From Stictocephala bisonia (Eukaryota > Arthropoda > Insecta > Hemiptera > Membracidae): DNA of 64,000 nt. Below, in pieces: positions 34,278 through 45,950 of the stretch. Every line of letters begins with the position of its first letter. Position 1 is the stretch's first letter. The position numbers and the translations under genes are program-made. The DNA is taken from assembly GCA_035578905.1 (NCBI GenBank), contig JAQJVL010000418.1:496001-560000 (forward strand). Reading direction: 5' to 3'. The notes beneath the pieces are model-generated. The model was not told the DNA's origin. It was given only the letters and a program-made list of their open reading frames with translations, and ran no database searches.

Positions 34278-36389
34278 GTGAGCAATTAAGTCTAGCAATA
34301 TCATTGATATGGAGCATTATATTTGAAGTAGACAAACACCAGACACAGTGATTTTTATGTAGTTTTTCTTAACTTGTTAAAGTAAGTTGAAATACAACTA
34401 TTTAAGGCTTACAATGGTCCTTTTTTTAAAGTTTTTAATACACGTTAGTCAATATTAAACGTACAGCAAATACAAGTAAAAATTAAATAAGTTTCTAAGA
34501 ATTCAAAATTCATTAAAAATAATAGTGACTATTTTGAAAAATGAACTATTTTAATATAATTGAAAATAGTCAGTTGTGGAAATTGTTGACGTTACCTTCG
34601 GTTCTTAGTTTTCTAAAAACAGACACGGTGACCGCTCAATGGTAGACATTACCTTAACCACCTTAAGTGGTGGCCAAGGTCAGTGAGCCAAAAATCAGAC
34701 TATTGGTTCACACTTTAACACAAAATGAAGTTTTCTTCAGTTGCTCTGGCTAATAAATGTCCTTTTTTAAGGATCATCCGTATAGACGAACTCGATTCTA
34801 ACTCATTCACAAGCATCATCTTAATAAGTAAAAGTCAGTTATAGTTTCTCAGAAAAGTAGGATATTAGTAGTGATATCAAATAAATTGTTTTGCTTTAAT
34901 AATGTCCTCTTAGTTTCAAATTAGGCTACGATAACAAACGTTAATATTGCAGCAACTAGTAATATTTTAACGAGTCTCAGACGTAATACATAGGAAATGG
35001 CTGCATTTCCTTCTAACCCTGATGGTAATGTGAGCATGAAAACCAAGCAAATAAACTTGTGTTCATTGCTTTGGCAGATTCTCATTTTTCTTTAGCTTTT
35101 CTTCTCAGTTTTTGTAGCTTGTAAAGACAACAAATTACATAAGCCCTTGCATTAAGAGACACTTCAAACGTAAGTATAGAACTTAAATTTCCCTGAATTA
35201 TAAATATCTTAATAGATCTGAGATTTTGCTACACATGAAATAAATCTATGGCATATACACTACATCTTAAAATATATCGTACATCATATTTCGCTATTTA
35301 AATGTCCCACAATAATTATAGTTCAGAGCAAAAAAATAAAAGTAATAAAAATACATAAAATGTAAGGAATTATGTAATTAATAAATTAAATGAAGGACTC
35401 GTGTTTACTCCCAAATTGAATATAGGCCTTACAGGTTTATATACAGGGTAATTTTTAAATATAAAGTTTGTATTCACAATTTGTAGGACAGAAATAGTTT
35501 AATAGATTTAAAAAAATATTTATTTCGAAAAACAATACATTAATACAAAGTTTACTATGTAGCCTGTAACTATTTATACTTGCATAATATTATTCAATAA
35601 TTAACTGTTTTGCTGTAATTATGACTAAAGATGTTAAATAGGTAATGTGAATCTAATATCAAATAAATCTACACCTTTAAGCGCAGCTAGCAGGTTTTCA
35701 TTTAATTATTTAGTTGTTAAAATAACTAAGCACCCCATAATAAAATCTGTGGTGGGTTGGTACTACTAGAAACACCTGAGTAATGAAAAAATACAATGCG
35801 GGGAAAGGCGTCTTAGTGTTTTCTTTATAAAAACTAATTCATAGACAAGTTTAGCAATGAAATTTTAATATATTCTTGCATGTACCAATCCTCATTTTTT
35901 GTTTTAATTTTAAACGACAAATTAACTTATTTTTAAAGTTAAGACGCAAACCTACGCCAATAAGTCTTTATTGATTACCAAACCATTTAGTATTATGCTG
36001 GGTTTAAACCAAGAGACACATGCATACTGAGAAATCACAAAGAACTAAGAATCCTTACAGTTAAGTCATTTTACGTCCTACAGGATAACACTGCACTGCA
36101 TTGTTTAGCAACTAACTTAGAAGGAAATCAACAATCAAACATTCCCTATTTGTCAGCAAACTGACATTACATTGCCAAGGGGCACACCACTATTACTTCT
36201 GAAAAAACCCTCTAATGCTGGAGTTTGCCCCCTCTAGAGCTGGAACTATGCAATGCTCTACTAAGACACTAAAGATTTGCAACATAAGAAAACTAAATAC
36301 TTAATTGAAAAATTAGCTACTGAACAACTAATTTTACACACTTGAGGAGTTCTACTTGAGATCAAAAATCTACCTATCTGAGAAAGAAA
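34278..36389 (+). other. Intron of the Flattop gene, 5' part
   Basis: AT-rich intron sequence without recognised elements. The whole intron runs to 42688 and contains the LINE relic, Harbinger element, unknown transposon relic and long hairpin listed below. Confidence 0.6.
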
Positions 36390-36920
36390 ATCTGCCTGTT
36401 TGAGGCACATCTGAGATATGGCACTGTGGCCTGGAATGCAGTGTCAACTACAAATCCAAACAGAGTCCTTGTTGCACAGAAGTCAGCTATTAGATGTATT
36501 GTAAACCTAAATGTGCAAGAAAGCTGCAGAGAATAATTTAAGACTCTAAAAATTAAAACTGTAATACCTATGTCCAAGAATTAGGACACAGATTAGAACT
36601 TGCAACACAACAAAGAGATCACACTTGTAATACTAGATATTCTTCTAATATACCTGTAGCAAGACATTTTTTTAGGATAAACCAATATACACTGGAACAA
36701 ATGTGTACAACCATCTACCCACAGACTTCAAGAAACTAACATGGAGGATTCTGAAGGAAAACTTAACTTCTGGCTGACAGATCACTCCATATACTCAGTA
36801 GCAGAGTCCAAGCTAAAAACCAAAGACTCATTGACAACCATAATGTCTTATAATAGTAATTTTTGACACAATTATCTCTACTTGATGTTCAGAAATAAAG
36901 CGTTCATAAAGAAGACTCCT
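36390..36920 (+). pseudogene. Jockey-type LINE relic, C-terminal part of ORF2
   Basis: Plus-strand frames read HLRYGTVAWNAVSTTNPNRV, then VAQKSAIRCIVNLN and ESCRE, then FKTLKIKTV, then HTCNTRYSSN. The order is that of the thumb and C-terminal region of Jockey/CR1-like ORF2 (compare YGLVIWGG, QKKAVRII in the LINE at 20 kb). The frame is broken by several stops. It lies in the Flattop intron in sense orientation. Confidence 0.68.
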
Positions 36921-37711
36921 TTATTTTCACCCATAAGTAGGTTTCCTAAAGGAGATAAGAGAACAGAACAAGGAAAAAAGAATATATATTGAACAGAAAT
37001 ATTAAAATAAATGTATTTCAAAAATAAAAAATACATAGAATATTTTGTTAACAGTTTGATTATACTTTTTAAAGGGAAACATGAAACATTGGCTGTGATT
37101 ATTCAGTCTCACATTCTTCAGATGCGTCTGGTTTTGGGAGGGCATTTGTACATTATCTTCAGAGGGGAGGTTAATGTAAAAATCATTTTAGACACATGGA
37201 ATCTGCAGGTCCTTGCAGAGCTTTTTAAGGTCTTATCAGCTTTTTTGACGTTATTGGAGGTCTCGATGAGTAAGGGCATGTTTTGGAGTCACGGTTTAAC
37301 GCTAGTCTTGTTTTAAAAAAAACTGGTTTTTTGACCAGGTCTAAGAAAATCAATTTCAGAGTTCGGGTTTAGCGCTAACCCAGGACTAACTTTCGACCGA
37401 GTCTAAAGTGGGAGGGATAAACCCGGACTCGGACAATCGGCTTTTGGAGTTAGGGGTTTTTTTTAAACCTAGACTAATATTTTAAACCAACGGCTTTCGG
37501 AGATCAAAATTTAACCAGGATCAAGAAAAATGAGATAGTCCTGATCTAAATTTGCGCCTTTTCTAGACCTGGCTAAGGGCAGATCCGAGTCGTTGGTTAT
37601 CTACTCAGTTCCGCTTTTGTTGAACTCATTCGTTTCTTCCACTTTCCGAGTGATTTTCAGTCGCTAGTTGGACGTTGTAATGTGCGCGAGTCGATGTCAC
37701 TGTGTGCAACT

Positions 37712-38182
37712 ATGGATTACGTAGACTATTTGGATTATGTTCGTTATGTCCCTCCTGCAGTTCTACCAAGAATGTGAGAAGTGCAACATCCATTTCAAGA
37801 TTTAACTGAAGAGGAATTTAAAGATAGGTATAGATTATCGAAAGGAAGTGTACAAACATTGATTCGTTTGTTATTAAATAGAATCGTCAAAAATGACGTC
37901 AGAGATCCTCATGAGATTCAGACTTGGAAACAGGTATTAATCGCTTTGAGATTCTTTTCTGTTGGAATGTTCCATAGAGACACTGGCGATCTATTTAATG
38001 TGGGAGAATCAACGGTATGCAAAATTATTCATCAAGTGGCTTTGGAAATATGTCTGGAAATGAAGGATCAATACATTAAATTTCCTACGGGGGATTATGC
38101 AACGGATACCAAAAACAAATGTTTTGAAAATTATGGCTTTCTTGGTGTGCTGTGCGTCTTTGACGGAACTCTTTTATACTAG
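37712..38182 (+). pseudogene. Harbinger transposase, truncated
   Basis: Starts at ATG 37712, has an in-frame TGA at 37775-37777, and continues open to 38182. The visible part has FQDLTEEEFKDRYRLSKGSV and the helix-turn-helix-like region ETWKQV/ALRFF typical of HARBI1-like transposases. It then has VGESTVCKIIHQV and ends at GVLCVFDGT, where the first catalytic aspartate is expected (the family has IDGTH). The remaining DDE domain is missing. Confidence 0.82.
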
Positions 38183-38339
38183 AAATAGTAGACATGGTAT
38201 TTCTAGTTTGTTCTATTTTGGGTGTAAAATACTCTGGTATTTAAATTTATTACAATAAACATAAGTTACGTGATTGCATTAGTGTACTAATGGCAGCCAT
38301 GTTGTCATCGTCAGGTAGCTGTCCAAAGGTAACTGTTAA

Positions 38340-38680
38340 TATTTCATTCATGTCATTTTCGTAGCTATCCACTTATTTTAGTGGCGAGGGTGGTCCACCG
38401 CCAGTCCTGAATTTATGACGCCTCTCAGTTGCTTTTTCACTCTTCCATTCTCACTTGTTTCTTTTCCAAGCATCTTTAATTTGATTTTCGCTTCGTATCG
38501 TTATGTTAACTTCCTAATTGTACTCATTTGTAATGTGTACTCAAATTTCTTTCTTCATGGACTCGATTTTTTATCGTGGCGTTTCTTATCGACAGCTGGG
38601 TGCTTAAGAACAAGTTTCCTAACCAACTACAATTCTTCTTTGGAAAAATTAATTCTCCTCTTCTTGTCTTCATTCCTTTC
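38340..38680 (-). pseudogene. Harbinger Myb/SANT-like ORF, broken
   Basis: Minus-strand frames read LVRKLVLKHPAVDKKRHDKK, then after a frame change MKKEI, VHITNEYN and EVNITIRSENQIKDAWKRNK. The helix spacing and the terminal tryptophan fit the Myb/SANT-like DNA-binding protein that accompanies Harbinger transposases. Stops occur at two positions, one of which could have been a tryptophan codon. Confidence 0.6.
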
Positions 38681-39339
38681 CTCTTTGGTCTACATTGAAA
38701 GTCCTTCCATTTCCATTTCAAATTGTTAAAAAATGTAAACACTTACAAAAAAGTATAAGACGTAACATAGGCTACTCCTAACAAGTTACTAAAAATAAAA
38801 TAAAATGTAAATATAAAAAAACACAGCTAGAGTATACGCACTGCACAGAACCACCTTTAAGACTGAACTAAAATATGAAAGAAACAACGAATTAGGAAAA
38901 CAACGATGCCGGAGTTTCGCTGCCTTTGATAGTTAGTTGCCGCCGTCTGGGAAAGGCTGTCGCTCCACAAAACAAAATTCTCTACAAGTATTTCTTTGGT
39001 CCTGGTTTAAGTTGGAGTCTAAAGTTAAGCCCAGTCTAGGATAAACCCAGACAAATGACTTAAGACTTTGATCCCGATCTCAGAAACTCGATTATTAGTC
39101 CAAGACTAATTTATACCAGGACTGACGTTAGACCAGGTCTACGTAAACCCTGACTCCAAAACCGGCCCTTAGGATTATAATTTAGAAGGCTTGCCTCTTT
39201 TGCTCAACTTTGCATCATACTTAACAGAAGGTGCTTCTTTTGAGTATCCTGTTTTGACAAATAAAGCACTTGGGACAGTTATCCAGCACTGAAACCAAGT
39301 GGCTTCTTGAAAAGAACATGACATTTTATGTCATTATTT

Positions 39340-40290
39340 TCAGGGTCCTTAAAAATAATCTTTTCAACATAAAAATCTATGAAATCGTCATGGCACAAAG
39401 GTTTTACCTTAAATGGAGTTGACTTGGTTCTTGCTGTTTTTATTACTTGGCACCGCCCTACCGGAGTAAAACTAAAACATTTTTACGTGTTGTTAAATTT
39501 TGGCATGAATGGAGTCACATTCCATCTGACTATTTCCAGTTTCAAAAAATGTGTAGTCGATTTGCTTGATTGAGGAAATCAACAACATTCACTGATCTTT
39601 GATAACATTCATTGAAATTAATCTGGAATTTTTGTTGTTGTCCTCCTGTCTGACATCATTCTAACGAAATTAGCACTAGTTTAGCTAATTAAAAATGTAT
39701 AATTGCAAGTGAGAACCTCTATACTGCCTTGATTTTTCTTCCGTCTCATCCCAGACACAGCAGGTAACACTTGCATCCCTAATATTGTAGATTGTTAGGT
39801 AATATACCATCAATTTTCGGACATAGAAGAATGGCCCATTAGCTCCATTTGGTGTGTTGAGAATAGCTTCAAGATGTGATCAGATGGCCAAAATATTTTG
39901 GTTTTCTTTTGCTTCTTCGTTGCCCTTGTCTCTGATTTTCGAGCCGCCTCTTTATGTTCATAGTGTTCAGTATAGGAATTTTTATCATAGTCAGCATCAT
40001 GTTTTTGCTCTTAGTGAGCATCCATTTGTGAAATTTTAGTTTTTACTCACAAAATATCCATCTGTATTTCTCTAAAGATACTGGATTTTTGTTTTCATCA
40101 CTGTACTTGTATTTGTACAAAAATTTTAAATGTTATTAAATTTAAGGCACTATCCAGATACTGTTATGCAGATTTCTTTCTTGCTTAATGAGATTTCTTT
40201 CTCGAGAATGACGAAATATGATTTCTAATTAATTATTCAGTAATAGGGCTTACTTTGTTTGGTGGATCTTGTTAGCCTATTAGGTCGGGG
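39340..40290 (-). pseudogene. Relic of a transposon-like protein of unknown class
   Basis: Minus-strand fragments read HYEHKEAAR, then NTPNGANGPFFYVRKL, VYYLTIYNIRD, CCVWDETEEKS and RQYRGSH. About 300 bases later comes CQVIKTARTKSTPFKVKPLC followed by HDDFIDF. I recall similar strings (a WDE motif, an arginine-rich start, a PFKV end) in repetitive, uncharacterised insect proteins thought to be transposon products, but I cannot name the superfamily. Frames are heavily broken. Confidence 0.45.
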
Positions 40291-40481
40291 AGAAGAATTC
40301 CCCTTTTTTTTAAGAGCCCCCATTATGAGGGATTCAGAAATATTTAGAATATCAAGGAAAAATTCTAATGTGCCATTTTCACTGGAAAATGTGTACCTTT
40401 TTTGTTAAAGCTCCTCTAGACTTATTTGCTTTAGTTACTTTCCTCGAAGTTGGTTGCAGAGTGACATGTATCATCATTATA

Positions 40482-41360
40482 TACAGGGTGTCCCGTAAGT
40501 AACCAGCCAACCTTCTGGAGGTCATTCCTTGGATTAAAACAAACAAAAAATTTCATGTGTACAAATCGTCTATCTCGCTCCATTATCCGGCTATCTGTCT
40601 GTATGTGTTTTTTACTAAAAACTTAATATCTCAAAGGTTATTTAAGATAAAACCATGAAAATTGGTATGAATGTTGATCTTTACAGTATGCATGTACAAA
40701 TTTCATTTTTTTACAACGATATTTTTCAAAATGGCGGCCATTTTAAATTTTTAAAGCCAAATATCTTAATAACCTTAAATTTTACTAAAAACTTGTAAGT
40801 TACAAAAAAGTTTAAGAATTTATTTCTATAAATAATTATATAAAAAGTTTTAAGATTGAACAACTATTAACTGAGAAATTACAATTTTATCAAATAAAAA
40901 TATGCTTGATATTAATAAAATTGAAAACTTTAGTGTTCAAATTCGATAAAAATTGTAATTTCTCAGTTAATAGTTGTTCAATCTTAAAACTTTTTATATA
41001 ATTATTTATAGAAATAAATTCTCAAACTTTTTTGTAACTTACAAGTTTTTAGTAAAATTTAAGGTTATTAAGATATTTGGCTTTAAGAATTTAAAATGGC
41101 CGCTATTTTGAAAAATATTGTTGTAAAAAAATGAAATTTAAATAGTACATGCATACTGTAAAGATCAACATTCATACCAATTTTCATGGTTTTATCTTAA
41201 ATAACCTTTGAGATATTAAGTTTTTAGTAAAAAACACATACAGACAGATAGCCAGATAATGGAGCGAGATAGACGATTTGTACACTTGAAATTTTTTGTT
41301 TGTTTTAACCCAAGGAATGACCTCCAGAAGTTTGGCTGGTTACTTACGGGACACCCTGTA
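40482..41360. mobile_element. Long hairpin (fold-back MITE), arms of about 410 bp
   Basis: The left arm starts TACAGGGTGTCCCGTAAGTA and the right arm ends with its inverse TACTTACGGGACACCCTGTA. Nearly the whole 879 bp folds back: AAAATGGCGGCCATTTTAAA pairs with a matching block at about 41085-41110, and the loop is only about 60 bases near 40910. There is no ORF. Flanks are TATA-like, consistent with a TA target. It lies in the Flattop intron. Confidence 0.92.
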
Positions 41361-42688
41361 TACTCTTGTTATATTATGCTATAGTTATTGCCATCTGATA
41401 GTGTTATTGTTATAATTATATTGTAACACCTGTACCTACTTGTCTTATACTCTGTTATTGTATCGTGTTTGGTACTTATAGTTATCTTACTCCTAATATT
41501 TATGTTACTTCATAATTGCTGATATTTCATTCATTGTTCTGTCTCAGTCTTATTAGCCACCTTCATTCATTATTGTATATTCATTCGTTATTGCAAATTT
41601 ATTTTTAGATTAAGTTGTTTGTGGTTACTTTACAATACTTGTAAAATGGAGATATGTCCGTTGTAAATAAAATAAAATGAGAACCTAAAGACATGTCTAA
41701 AATAGGCTAACAAAATAAAATTAATCAATCAGCTGATTCCACAGAAGAATAACAACATATTTGCTTCAAATTAATATTTAATCAGTTAAAATTGTTCTGC
41801 TTTGAGGTTTTTTTTAAAATGACGACTTGTTAACATTGAAAAGGTTTTATTTTATTGAGATATGTTAAGATCTTTCATTATTTACGTTATTTAAGCACTG
41901 CTCTTTGACATTTTGCAATGTTAAAAATACGATTTGGTAAAAGCATGAATGTGGCAGATTCTTTGTCTGCTTGTTGAAAGTTCACATAGAACAATTTATC
42001 ATTGTGAACAGTGGAGTAGTAGTAGATTCGCTAAACTAAACATTGCTTGTTGAAGTACATTGAAGTAAATATTGGTTCTACACATTAGCTGTTTTGATAG
42101 AGGATAAATGTCAATAAACGCATGCTTTTTAATGTATTGACAAAGAATCGCCAATTTTGCACATTCGCTACTTTACCATTTTGGTCATGAATAATAATTA
42201 AATATGTATTTTAAAAATTCTTAACACAAATTAATAATTGACATATACTCTAATCCCAGGATTACTTATAAAAACATTGTGATTCACTAGTTTATATTTG
42301 GGCATTGTAAAATTAAACATATTAGATTTATTAAATAAATAAAATTTGTGTTAAATTGGGGTTCTTGAAATTCTAAGTTAAAGGTAGGCCAAAAAGTCTT
42401 GTATTTCTAAAAAAAAAACAAAAAAAAAAACTGGTTAACAGTTCAGCTTTGAATAAGAAATCTTTTGTTATTTAATAAATGTACACCTGTCATAATGAGT
42501 AAACAGGTATTGAGTATTCCTCAAAATTATTCTAACTGTAAGTTTCTGTAAAGTCATTTAATTATCTATAAAAAATAATTTTATTTTGGTAATAATATAT
42601 AATTAGACACTGATGAAACAATATAAAATATTTTAAAATAGACTTTTATGAGGAGGGCTTTAAAATACTATAATTCTGGTGCTTTCAG
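41361..42688 (+). other. Intron of the Flattop gene, 3' part
   Basis: AT-rich. The part next to the hairpin (about 41580-41690) ends in TTGTAAATAAAATAAAATG, which resembles a retroelement tail, but no coding relic is attached. Confidence 0.4.
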
Positions 42689-42792
42689 CCTCGGAACTGA
42701 CACAGCCTACTGGAGGTCTCACTTCGTGGGAGAAACGCTCGTCACATGCGCCGATACTTGAGCACTCCAAACTACCTCCAGCGAGACCAAAG
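42689..42792 (+). CDS. CFAP126: Flattop homologue, second recognised exon
   Basis: Follows acceptor CTTTCAG and ends at AAAG|GTACTG. It enters in phase 1, completing a codon with the last base of the exon at 34277, and leaves in phase 0. Encodes SELTQPTGGLTSWEK then a short basic stretch ending PPARPK. This corresponds in position to the serine/threonine segment after GTWQMP in vertebrate Flattop. Both candidate downstream acceptors (44879, 47177) are also phase 0. Confidence 0.85.
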
Positions 42793-43250
42793 GTACTGGC
42801 AATTCTTATAGAGTTGGAAAAGATTATTGTTTATCTGTTGTAAAGGTCGAGATCCTAATAAGTACAAAAACATTTTAAGACTCATTTTTAATGACTAATA
42901 TTGTCAAAAAGGTCATAACGAACAGATTCTAGCACATACGTATAATAAAAACCATTGCCTAACACCCAGTAAAGATTTAGGAAAAAGATCTTTCGTGAGT
43001 TTAAAGTCAAAATAAAGCATTGTAATCAATAACCATATAACATATTAAATTAAATTCTTAAGCTCCCTCGGTCTTTATTGCGGTGAGATGGTTTGAGATT
43101 AGTTGAAGTGTAACTTTATCATATTCAGAATTCTTTGTATTATAACACAACACAAATATTCAGAGCTTTTCATATCTATTATGTAATATTTTTGGAGATA
43201 TTGTTATAATCTTAGAACTTAGGCTTAAGCGGCCGGTGTCATAACTAGAA

Positions 43251-43453
43251 TCTATATTTTCTGGTGACAACCGCGTCAAGGTACTATCTACAATATTTAC
43301 AAGATGACCAGACGTTTCACCCATACTGTGATTTGGCATCCTCAGTGGTTTCTCTGAGACTCAGATGCCACATCACAGTATGGGCGAAACTCTGGTCATC
43401 TTGTAAATATTGTAGAAAGTACCTTGACGCGGTTGTCACCGAAAATATAGATA
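43251..43453. mobile_element. Small fold-back element (about 200 bp)
   Basis: Near-perfect inverted repeat of about 95-bp arms. GGTGACAACCGCGTCAAGGT at the left pairs with ACCTTGACGCGGTTGTCACC at the right, and ATGACCAGACGTTTCACCCA with its inverse. The centre is a 20-base loop region (CCTCAGTGGTTTCTCTGAGA). No coding capacity. Confidence 0.9.
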
Positions 43454-43714
43454 TTGTTATAATGTTCAGTCAGATATAAAATGTAACTAAAACTCCTCAG
43501 AATTAGCAGTTGAAAGTCTGTATTTTTTTAATTAAAGAAATAACAAATTACAATACAAACTAACTTTAAACTTTAATACATTTTGTGTCAATTGACTGAA
43601 AGTTTTGTTCAACTTTTAATAACTTAAAATATGAGCATTTTACATATGAAATAAAAACAACTTTTTCTACAAATCTTGTGATATTTCAAAAATTGTGTAT
43701 AGGGAAGTGGATGC

Positions 43715-44205
43715 GTCAATACCACCACACATGTATGAGCGGGTGGGTGGGTCAATACCACCGCACGTGTATGAGCGGGTGGGTGGGTCAATACCACCGC
43801 ACGTGTATGAGCGGGTGGGTGGGTCAATACCACCGCACGTGTATGAGCGGGTGGGTGGGTCAATACCACCGCACGTGTATGAGCGGGTGGGTGGGTCAAT
43901 ACCACCGCACGTGTATGAGCGGGTGGGTGGGTCAATACCACCGCACGTGTATGAGCGGGTGGGTGGGTCAATACCACCGCACGTGTATGAGCGGGTGGGT
44001 GGGTCAATACCACCGCACGTGTATGAGCGGGTGGGTGGGTCAATACCACTGCACGTGTATGAGCGGGTGGGTGGGTAAATACCACCGCACGTGTATGAGC
44101 GGGTGGGTGGGTCAATACCACCGCACGTGTATGAGCGGGTGGGTGGGTCAATACCACCGCACGTGTATGAGCGGGTGGGTGAGTCAATACCACCGCACGT
44201 GTATG
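43715..44205 (+). repeat. 36-bp G-rich minisatellite, second array
   Basis: About 13-14 units: ATACCACCGCACGTGTATGA followed by GCGGGTGGGTGGGTCA. It is the same period, phase and word order as the array at 5888, with fixed differences (CCGCACGTG for CTGTACGTG, so each unit now has a CACGTG E-box core; three GGG runs instead of four). Units are almost identical, so the array is recently homogenised. It lies in an intron of the Flattop gene. Open frames on both strands come from the period. Confidence 0.95.
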
Positions 44206-44878
44206 GGTTACACATTCTACCTACTATTAACATTCTGCCTACATACAACATTTGGGTTGTCTTGCTCATTCAACAACCAATATAGTAAACTAAATAACTG
44301 TTATGTCAGTTAGGAGAGCCTCTTCAAAATGTATTACATTCTGTTATATATATATTTTGCAAATATTTATTTAATTTGCTTTTAGTTTTGAAGTTTTATA
44401 TTTCTACCAAGTATTAAATTGCACATGAAATGAATAAAATATGCAGATTTTTTACCGAAAATGTGATCTCTAAACAGTAATAACAAGAATACTTGTTCAT
44501 CATCTTAAGATATGGTTAAAGAAATCATCTGTTAACTCTTTGACTCCTAACAAAACTGTAAACTTCCAGAAGAAAGTACTTAGAGGCAATTAAAATTTTT
44601 GTAATCTCTCAGTATTTGATAATAATGGCTTAATTTTTAAGTTTAAGTTTGCTATTTTTGTAGTTCTTTACTTTCATAATAATAAACAATCTTAGCCAAT
44701 CTTCCAAGGCTAAACAATTTATATAATGTTTTTCTAAAACTAACTATCAATATATTTGAGCAGTTCTAGAATTGTTTGCTTGTCAACAACACTAAATTTA
44801 CTAACATTCTGCAAACCTTAAACTTTTTAGTTATGATGTGCAAAACTAATTTTGTGTTTTTCTTTTATAATTTTACAG

Positions 44879-44947
44879 AGTGCTCCAAGCCAAAGCGAAT
44901 CAAAAGAAATTAGCGATTATGAACCTCCAAAATACCTGGGATTTTAA
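44879..44947 (+). CDS. CFAP126: Flattop homologue, short alternative terminal exon
   Basis: Follows acceptor TTTTACAG and reads in phase 0 for 22 residues (SAPSQSESKEISDYEPPKYL then GF) to TAA 44945-44947. AATAAA occurs at 44964-44969. It gives a short protein close to the size of vertebrate Flattop. It may be an alternative last exon, with the exons at 47177-53161 used in other transcripts, or the true end of the gene. Confidence 0.7.
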   Translation, partial: SAPSQSESKEISDYEPPKYLGF

Positions 44948-45734
44948 ATAATTAAAGGACAGAAATAAAAATTTAATGATGATTTACAGAATGAATGAGA
45001 AGATAGTTTTAACTGTTGGATATTTAAAGATTGAGTTGCTAAAATGTTTTAGTATTATGTTACATTTACAAAATTAAATTGCATTTGTAACTATTTTATG
45101 TTTTTATTTGTATTGCAACAGTTACTGTAATTTATTTATTACACAGTGGCAAAGCCATAAATATTGGTAAATAGATGTAAATAATTGATTTAATGATAAA
45201 TTATTCAAATGATAGTATTGTCTTACGACAGTACATGCCTAGTAAGTAATGTGGAGCAACATTAACAGAGTGGAATATTTTATGATATATTCTTGCTACT
45301 AACCATGTATAAAGAGAAAAGAGAGTACCAAACTTTTGATAGAATCAACAAATTTTAATTCCTTCGTATTTTTAAAAGTTTTAATAAAGAAGGCCGTTTT
45401 GCTTCATGAAAAATGTCATAACATTGGATTCTATTTGAAGGATTTGGTCTGTAATAATGACCGTATGACAACACCTGAATTGTTATTTTATAGGTAAAGA
45501 ACTGTCCTAGAGGACCATTAGATCATTTTTGTAATTTTTCAAAAGTTACATTTAAATACTTTAAATGTCATCCTTCGCCATTTATAATTGAAAACACAAT
45601 ATCAAATAATAAATGGTTCACTATATTGAACCTTTAATAGACATATATTGTTCAAAATCTGAAAGGACCACATCTCAAAGCAGTGCTCATCTGATCTGAC
45701 AAATGTTATGCATATCTATTGCACGATTGGGAGA
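44948..45734 (+). other. 3' UTR or intron, no other feature
   Basis: AT-rich sequence after the short terminal exon; several AATAAA-like words. No repeat recognised. Confidence 0.35.
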
Positions 45735-45950
45735 ATCACTGTCCAAGCGGTGTAAAGTGTCAGGACTTTGGGCCTGAGTTAGAGATAGTGCAGGTTCGAT
45801 AAGGCCTGACTGTTTCTATCAACAATATTCATCTAATACCTTGTTCTCCTCCATACTGTCTGATGAGTTCCCCACACACATCAATAGTAAATGGGGAATG
45901 GGTGGAGTAAAGTTAAAAAGGGGATCGGCCTCTCAGAAAAAAACAGGTGA
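45735..45950 (+). mobile_element. tRNA-derived SINE, copy 1
   Basis: The head reads CCAAGCGGTGTAAAGTGTCA and then GCAGGTTCGATAAGG, resembling A and B boxes of a tRNA-Leu/Ser-like gene. The body contains CCACACACATCAATAG and the tail AAAAAGGGGATCGGCCTCTC. A second copy lies inverted at 49225-49457, with the same order of blocks, which supports a dispersed SINE family. Confidence 0.78.

Larger units (their letters stand above)
37274..39168 (+). mobile_element. PIF/Harbinger DNA transposon, decayed
   Basis: Terminal inverted repeats: left GGGCATGTTTTGGAGTCACG, right (inverted) GGGCCGGTTTTGGAGTCAGG, with weaker similarity further in (AGACCTGG, GGTTTA words). Bordered by TAA on the left and TTA on the right; a three-base duplication is expected for this superfamily, so one side may have mutated. 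Inside lie a transposase fragment (plus strand) and a Myb/SANT-like second ORF (minus strand), the standard two-gene layout of Harbinger elements. Confidence 0.8.

Noticed and set aside
43624..44313. 200-residue proline/threonine-rich ORFs on both strands
   Set aside because: Same cause as the array at 5888: a 36-bp period keeps frames open. No splice or codon evidence for a protein.
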